DNA from: Trichodesmium sp. MAG_R04
Lineage (GTDB): Bacteria > Cyanobacteriota > Cyanobacteriia > Cyanobacteriales > Microcoleaceae
Direction of reading: 5' to 3'
Length of the DNA: 9,376 bases
NCBI GenBank assembly: GCA_023356515.1
Contig: JAKQYG010000133.1
Span: 1 to 9,376, forward strand
The position numbers were made by a program, and so were the translations under genes. Position 1 is the stretch's first letter. Every line of letters begins with the position of its first letter. Shown one piece after another: positions 5,847 to 9,376 of this stretch. The notes under the pieces are model-generated. The model was not told the DNA's origin. It saw nothing but the letters and a program-made list of their open reading frames with translations, and searched no databases.

Positions 5847-6215
5847 AAAAGTAAAAAGTCAAAAATTATGCATTCAAAAGCAATAACAAAGGAAAAATTT
5901 AAGCCAGAAAATTATTCAAAAGTATACTAGTTAGGACTTACGCATGAACACTATTGGTAGTGGTGTGTCTCGCTTCGCCAAATGAAAAGCCCTCGCGTAA
6001 CGCACCAAGGCTCTATATATAGTACCTTTGCGTAAGTCCTGCTAATTAAAGTATGTCTTAATAGGAAGAAGACAATAGTTTCAGCAAATTATTTGCCATT
6101 TAAAGTAGAAAAATATTTGTAATCGCTTTAAAGTAAACTAGTATAAGTTTTTTCCTTTTTTCCTCTTTATTCCTGTCTAGGTAATTATAATATTAATCAT
6201 TTCAGCTATTAATTT
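5847..6215. other. mrpC-mrpD spacer containing a MITE-like element
   Basis: The 369-bp gap has no coding frame and no detectable remnant of a second D-type subunit. It holds degenerate 7-bp units directly upstream of mrpD (about 5851-5865, AAAAAGT-like), the inverted-repeat element at 5928-6044, and AT-rich sequence with T-runs at about 6149-6166. Confidence 0.5.
5928..6044. mobile_element. MITE-like element with perfect 12-bp terminal inverted repeats
   Basis: AGGACTTACGCA (5933-5944) and TGCGTAAGTCCT (6029-6040) are exact inverted repeats. TA dinucleotides stand at the outer flanks (5928-5929 and 6043-6044), as expected of TA-targeting elements such as the IS630/Tc1 group. An inner imperfect inverted repeat pairs TGGTGTGT (5961-5968) with ACGCACCA (6000-6007). 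The whole unit is about 117 bp with no coding capacity, so it would depend on a transposase encoded elsewhere. Assignment to an IS family is inference. Confidence 0.7.
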
Positions 6216-6551
6216 TCATAGTGTATTATTTTCTTCGATAACTTTAGTTTCCAGAGTAGGATTATTCTTTGCTAACTTCATTACGCCCACCAACATTAAA
6301 GCTTGAATTGAAAAGCCAATCACAATAACAGTTAAAATAACTGCCTGGGGAACAGGATCAGAATAAGCAACATTTTTGCCTATAGCTACAATAGGTGTAA
6401 ATACACCATCTCGCGATGCCACTAACACATAGTAAGCAATAACTCCTGTACTCATAGTATCCATTGAGATAATTTTCATCACCAAATTTTTCTTAAAAAT
6501 GATGCCAAAAAATCCACATAATATGGTGAAAAATATACAAGCTTCTAACAT
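6216..6551 (-). CDS. mrpC: Mrp Na+/H+ antiporter subunit C (NuoK-like)
   Basis: The 111-residue membrane protein has three helices (about 3-20, 25-46 and 68-93). The signature SDPVPQAVILTVIVIGFSIQ (64-83) is the hallmark of MrpC/NuoK-type subunits, and KKNLVMKIISMDTMSTGVI (20-38) also fits cyanobacterial homologues. It is the first gene of the mrp operon and is separated from mrpD by a spacer carrying a MITE-like element. The soluble C-terminal tail (ETKVIEENNTL) is acidic. No strong Shine-Dalgarno precedes the ATG. The promoter must lie in the 312-bp region on its right side. Confidence 0.9.
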   Translation of the reverse strand: MLEACIFFTILCGFFGIIFKKNLVMKIISMDTMSTGVIAYYVLVASRDGVFTPIVAIGKNVAYSDPVPQAVILTVIVIGFSIQALMLVGVMKLAKNNPTLETKVIEENNTL

Positions 6552-6675
6552 ATAATTTTATGGTTTAATAATTAATAATTGGTTCAAATATTCAGATTTT
6601 ACAAGGAAATATGACAAAATAATTCATTAATGGAACTTTAGCAAATTTTAAACCCAAACAAAATCAATGAGGTTG

Positions 6676-6696
6676 TCGGTGAGTTTCCCTCACTGA
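6676..6696. other. Inverted repeat in the mrp leader
   Basis: TCGGTGAG and CTCACTGA pair over 8 bp (one G-T) around a 5-nt loop TTTCC. It lies about 125 bp upstream of the mrpC start. There is no adjacent T-run in either direction, so it is not a normal intrinsic terminator; an operator, transcript hairpin or repeat remnant are all possible. Confidence 0.35.
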
Positions 6697-6833
6697 TATC
6701 CCGATCAGGCAAACCCATCTAATTTGCTTATTTCTAATAATCTAAATTTTTATTGTGGGAAATATTTACTGAGGAGTAAGCTTTTATACATTTAAATGAA
6801 TTATTGTTGTATGCCTTCCTTGAGAACAAACCC

Positions 6834-6854
6834 TTCTAAATTCTAAATTCTAGC
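6834..6854. repeat. Short heptamer repeat TTCTAAA
   Basis: Two exact TTCTAAA units and a third ending GC run in phase. Two further degenerate 7-mers, TTACTAG and TATTAGG, continue into the stop codon of the metallophosphoesterase (6864-6866). TATTAGG is also one of the unit variants of the left-end array in shifted phase. Confidence 0.6.
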
Positions 6855-6863
6855 TTACTAGTA

Positions 6864-7688
6864 TTAGGTTAACGTAATTACTGTCACTTCTGGTGGACAA
6901 AATAATCTCCCTGGAAAATAAGTTCCTAAACCACGATTCACATATAAAAAGTTATTTCCAATTTGATGCAGTCCCTGAGACCATTCCCAATACTTAACTA
7001 TTTTGTGATATTTTCCCATAAATGGTATTATGGGCCGTAAAAATTGCGGTATAAGTCTACGAATAGGCTCCCGAAACCGAAATAAAGGGCCAATAAATGG
7101 TACTCTAATCTGACCCCCATGAGTATGACCAGAAAGTTGTAGGTCAATACGCCATTTTTGTAAAACTTTAGCAGTGTCAGGATTGTGGGATAAAACAATC
7201 CGAGGAACTGTTTTATTTATAGACTCCATAACTGTAAATGGTTGGAAGTTACCAGACCAATAGTCTTCTAATCCCACTAAAGCTAAACCTGAACCTAGAG
7301 GATAGACCACTTGGTTAAGTAGAATGGGAATATCAATGCGAGTAAAAGCTTCTATAACTTTATCCCTGGCACCCGGATATTCTTCATCGTGGTTGCCAAG
7401 TACAGCATAAACTCCAGCACGACTTTCAAGATACTTCAACCGTAACACCAGGTCATCTATAGGTGCAGGTTCATCGGTGATAAAATCTCCTGTAAGTAGA
7501 ATTAAATCTGCTTCGACTTCATTGGTAATGGCGATCGCTTCAGATAGTAGCCCTTCAGATAGTCGTTCTCTGTCATAGTGAAAGTCTGACAGTTGTACAA
7601 GTTTTGTACCTTGTAAATTTTTAGGTAGCCCAGTAATTTTTAAGGTTAAGGTATCTACCTGCAATTGGCCTGTTAATATCCTGTGCAT
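6864..7688 (-). CDS. Metallophosphoesterase, YkuE/YaeI type
   Basis: The 274-residue calcineurin-like phosphoesterase has the full metal-binding set: LSDFHYD (33-39, Asp35 and His37), LLTGDF (64-69, Asp67), LGNHDE (97-102, Asn99 and His100), LSHNPD (166-171, His168) and SGHTHGGQ (186-193, His188 and His190). The C-terminal RLFCPPEVTVITL (261-273) is typical of the COG1408 branch that includes Bacillus YkuE and E. coli YaeI. Members with a membrane anchor are peripheral envelope enzymes. Here no N-terminal membrane helix is seen; the catalytic domain starts almost at once, so a cytosolic or peripheral location is more likely. The substrate is unknown; some relatives hydrolyse UDP-2,3-diacylglucosamine. 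It lies 203 bp from the flavoprotein gene and 312 bp from mrpC, so it is probably monocistronic. No strong ribosome binding site precedes the ATG. Confidence 0.9.
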   Translation of the reverse strand: MHRILTGQLQVDTLTLKITGLPKNLQGTKLVQLSDFHYDRERLSEGLLSEAIAITNEVEADLILLTGDFITDEPAPIDDLVLRLKYLESRAGVYAVLGNHDEEYPGARDKVIEAFTRIDIPILLNQVVYPLGSGLALVGLEDYWSGNFQPFTVMESINKTVPRIVLSHNPDTAKVLQKWRIDLQLSGHTHGGQIRVPFIGPLFRFREPIRRLIPQFLRPIIPFMGKYHKIVKYWEWSQGLHQIGNNFLYVNRGLGTYFPGRLFCPPEVTVITLT

Positions 7689-7891
7689 AGTATATAGACT
7701 GTTGCTACACCGGGGCGTTTATAGCATAACAAAGTAGAATATCAAAAGCAGCAAGCCAAGTTAGTTAGCTAAACCGCCAAGAAGCTAACTCCTGACTTAT
7801 AGTCATTTCAGTTTAGATTCAGACGAGGGTTTTTTGCCATGAAATGGTTTAAGTGCAAAAGGTGTTTTATTCTTATTTAAAATCACTATAG
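7689..7891. other. Spacer between flavoprotein and metallophosphoesterase genes
   Basis: No coding frame is evident. A perfect inverted repeat lies at 7763-7790. A nested imperfect structure lies at 7832-7860, where TTTTGC/GCAAAA surrounds CCAT-GAA-ATGG. One of these may end the flavoprotein transcript, but neither has a convincing T-run in the minus direction. Confidence 0.35.
7763..7790. repeat. Perfect 8-bp inverted repeat AGTTAGCT/AGCTAACT
   Basis: AGTTAGCT (7763-7770) and AGCTAACT (7783-7790) flank a 12-nt loop, AAACCGCCAAGA. It lies about 75 bp upstream of the metallophosphoesterase start and about 100 bp after the flavoprotein stop. An operator, an mRNA hairpin or a repeat relic are possible; nothing in the sequence decides between them. 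Confidence 0.45.
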
Positions 7892-9361
7892 CTATTCTAT
7901 TAAAGAACGTCGCCAATGAAATATATTTTCTATCCAATCTTTAAGTATTTGATTCTTTTCTCGTTTTTCCCTTAACCATGCTGTCGCAGTTTGAGCATTA
8001 ATTTCTGATATAGTCGGCCAAATATGAGGTAGTTCAGCGATCGCTTCTATTTTTATTCCTTGACGAATAGCCAATGCCATAACATGAATTATTTCACTTG
8101 CTTGATTTCCTACCACTGAAACACCTAAAATTTTGCCATTACTATGACCGACAATTTTACAATATCCTGTTGTTTTGCTTAAAGCTTGTGCCCAATCTAA
8201 ACTTTTGAAATACTGCTTATTAACCAATATATTTTCTCCATAACGTTGTCTAGCTTCTTGTTCAGTTAAACCAACCCTTGCTAATTGTGGATCTGATAAT
8301 ATTGCCCAAGGAATACCACTATAATTAACTGAAAAAATCGGTAAATACAGAATGTTTTTTATCGCTATTTCAGCTTCATAATTAGCAACATGAGTCAATG
8401 AATATCCACCTATTAAATCCCCACAACCATAAATTTGAGAATTATTCGTTTGTAGCTTTTTATTTAATAATAATTTATGACCATTAAACTTAACTCCTAC
8501 TGCTTCTAGGTTTAAAGCTTGTAGATTTGGTTTATTACCTGCAGCCAAAATAATTTCATCTACTTCTATAGCTTCGTTTCTTACTAAAATCCATTTTTTA
8601 CCCTCTACTTCCCTCACTTCAGATACTTCTGTTTGAGTTAATATTCTAATACCTTCTGCTTCTAACTGACCTTGAACTAAAAATGCTGCCTCTGAATCTT
8701 CTTTACCTAAAATACGAGAACTTTTAACTACTATAGTTACTTGAGCTCCTAATCGAGAAAAACTTTGTGCTATTTCTATTCCCCTAGGATCTCCACCAAT
8801 AATAGCTAAATTCTTAGGAAGTTTTGAAAGTTGTTTAATTTTTGAGGGAGTAATAAAACTAGTGCTTGTTAATCCTATAATTTCTGGTACTATAGCTTGA
8901 GATGGATTAGCTAATAAATATGTACGTGATCGTAGATGTCTTCCTTTTACTACAAAAGCTAAGTGAGGGCGGTCAACAAATTTTCCCTCACCAAAAATCA
9001 CATCTATTCCTAAAGTTGCTAAAACTGCTGGTTCATATTTCGCTAATTGATTATTAACTACATAATCAGCATACTTTTTTGCTTCTTCAAACTTAACCGA
9101 AATTTCTCCATAATTATTACTGCCTTGATAAATACCAAACTGTTGTTTGTGGTATATTTGTTCAACAAAATTACCTATTTGATTGATAATTGTGTTGTGA
9201 TTAAATCCTTGAGTATTACCAACAATAGGGGAAGCAACTGTATTTATTTCTGTAGTAGGAGGTTCTATAAGGGCCACACGACCTTGAAGCTTTGTTGCAG
9301 TGATAGCTGCATAAATACCTGTTATTGTTCCACCTATAATTACTACATCGTAGTCAAGCAT
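7892..9361 (-). CDS. FAD/NAD(P)-binding oxidoreductase of the LPD/MerA fold lacking redox cysteines
   Basis: The 489-residue flavoprotein has the three-domain layout of dihydrolipoamide dehydrogenase/mercuric reductase. An N-terminal FAD Rossmann fold covers 3-33 (DVVIIGGTITGIYAA; Glu33 ends strand 2). An NAD(P) fold covers about 185-216 (LAIIGGDPRGIEIAQSFSRL, then Lys213 and Arg216, suggesting NADPH). The second FAD contact is YGCGDLIGGYSLTHVANYEA (311-330), and a dimerisation domain spans about 347-460. The CxxxxC disulfide expected near residues 38-50 is absent; the only cysteines are 313 and 401. The catalytic His before Pro in the C-terminal H-P-T..E motif is Trp448 (HIWPTISE, 446-453), while Glu453 remains. 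Both Rossmann fingerprints have lost the central Gly (Thr12, Asp191). It is likely a functional flavoprotein with non-disulfide chemistry, not a lipoamide dehydrogenase or mercuric reductase. No Shine-Dalgarno is seen before the ATG. Confidence 0.88.
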   Translation of the reverse strand: MLDYDVVIIGGTITGIYAAITATKLQGRVALIEPPTTEINTVASPIVGNTQGFNHNTIINQIGNFVEQIYHKQQFGIYQGSNNYGEISVKFEEAKKYADYVVNNQLAKYEPAVLATLGIDVIFGEGKFVDRPHLAFVVKGRHLRSRTYLLANPSQAIVPEIIGLTSTSFITPSKIKQLSKLPKNLAIIGGDPRGIEIAQSFSRLGAQVTIVVKSSRILGKEDSEAAFLVQGQLEAEGIRILTQTEVSEVREVEGKKWILVRNEAIEVDEIILAAGNKPNLQALNLEAVGVKFNGHKLLLNKKLQTNNSQIYGCGDLIGGYSLTHVANYEAEIAIKNILYLPIFSVNYSGIPWAILSDPQLARVGLTEQEARQRYGENILVNKQYFKSLDWAQALSKTTGYCKIVGHSNGKILGVSVVGNQASEIIHVMALAIRQGIKIEAIAELPHIWPTISEINAQTATAWLREKREKNQILKDWIENIFHWRRSLIE

Positions 9362-9376
9362 AGTCTATAAAAATTT

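Larger units (their letters stand above)
6552..6863. other. Leader region of the mrp operon
   Basis: This 312-bp non-coding stretch contains the presumed mrp promoter and the 3' flank of the metallophosphoesterase. It holds a hairpin TCGGTGAG-TTTCC-CTCACTGA (6676-6696, one G-T pair), and degenerate 7-bp units TTCTAAA, TTCTAAA, TTCTAGC (6834-6854) next to the metallophosphoesterase stop codon. I could not identify -10/-35 elements with confidence in this AT-rich sequence. Confidence 0.45.

Noticed and set aside
5847..6215. Remnant of a second mrpD gene between mrpC and mrpD
   Set aside because: No frame in this gap shows antiporter-like motifs; it is AT-rich spacer plus the inverted-repeat element.
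7892..9361. Mercuric reductase (merA) or dihydrolipoamide dehydrogenase (lpd)
   Set aside because: The fold fits, but the redox cysteine pair and catalytic His are missing and there are no mer genes or 2-oxoacid dehydrogenase genes nearby.
9047..9370. 107-residue plus-strand open frame opposite the flavoprotein gene
   Set aside because: The composition (Ile/Tyr/Cys-rich) is that of a reverse-strand shadow, and the flavoprotein domain reading is far stronger.

Overview
The window reads as chromosomal DNA of an AT-rich, probably filamentous cyanobacterium. Three things point that way. The octamer GCGATCGC (HIP1, the cyanobacterial highly iterated palindrome) occurs seven times in full (178, 250, 2434, 4840, 5284, 7531, 8037), far more than base composition would give. 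Spacers carry 7-bp tandem repeats and small palindromic repeats of the kind common in cyanobacteria. The ion-transport operon has the split-MrpA layout known from cyanobacteria. The genus cannot be fixed from this sequence alone.

Left part (1-798). The window opens inside a tandem array of at least 19 heptamers (TAGGTNT). It is followed by 147 bp of spacer with two HIP1 sites, then a minus-strand hypothetical gene that looks broken: a good start and ribosome binding site at 697, an in-frame TAA at codon 22, and a 3' end formed by a small dispersed repeat. A class I SAM-dependent methyltransferase (799-1758) runs divergently on the plus strand.

Central part (2041-6551, minus strand). This is a seven-gene Mrp-type Na+/H+ antiporter operon, transcribed mrpC, mrpD, mrpE, mrpF, mrpG, 'mrpA' (DUF4040 part only), mrpB. 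E-F-G-A-B are packed with 1-4 bp overlaps or a 4-bp gap. C/D and D/E are separated by unusually long spacers of 369 and 193 bp. The C/D spacer holds a MITE-like element with perfect 12-bp inverted ends, and the D/E spacer holds a hairpin. Only one D-type subunit is present, and the large N-terminal antiporter domain of classical MrpA is absent. What is left of MrpA is divided: DUF4040 in one protein, and an MbhE-like segment fused to the N-terminus of MrpB. The products should form one membrane complex exchanging Na+ for H+, which in cyanobacteria is tied to salt and alkaline-pH tolerance.

Right part (6864-9361, minus strand). A YkuE/YaeI-type metallophosphoesterase is preceded by a flavoprotein of the dihydrolipoamide dehydrogenase/mercuric reductase fold. 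The flavoprotein lacks both redox cysteines and the catalytic histidine. Both genes point the same way as the mrp operon but lie 203 and 312 bp apart from their neighbours, so they are probably separate transcription units.

I see no tRNA, rRNA, CRISPR array, phage gene or transposase. The observations most worth following are the disulfide-less flavoprotein, the single-D mrp operon interrupted by a mobile repeat, the interrupted gene at 281-697, and the recurrence of 7-bp periodicity at several spacers, in one case inside the end of a coding sequence.
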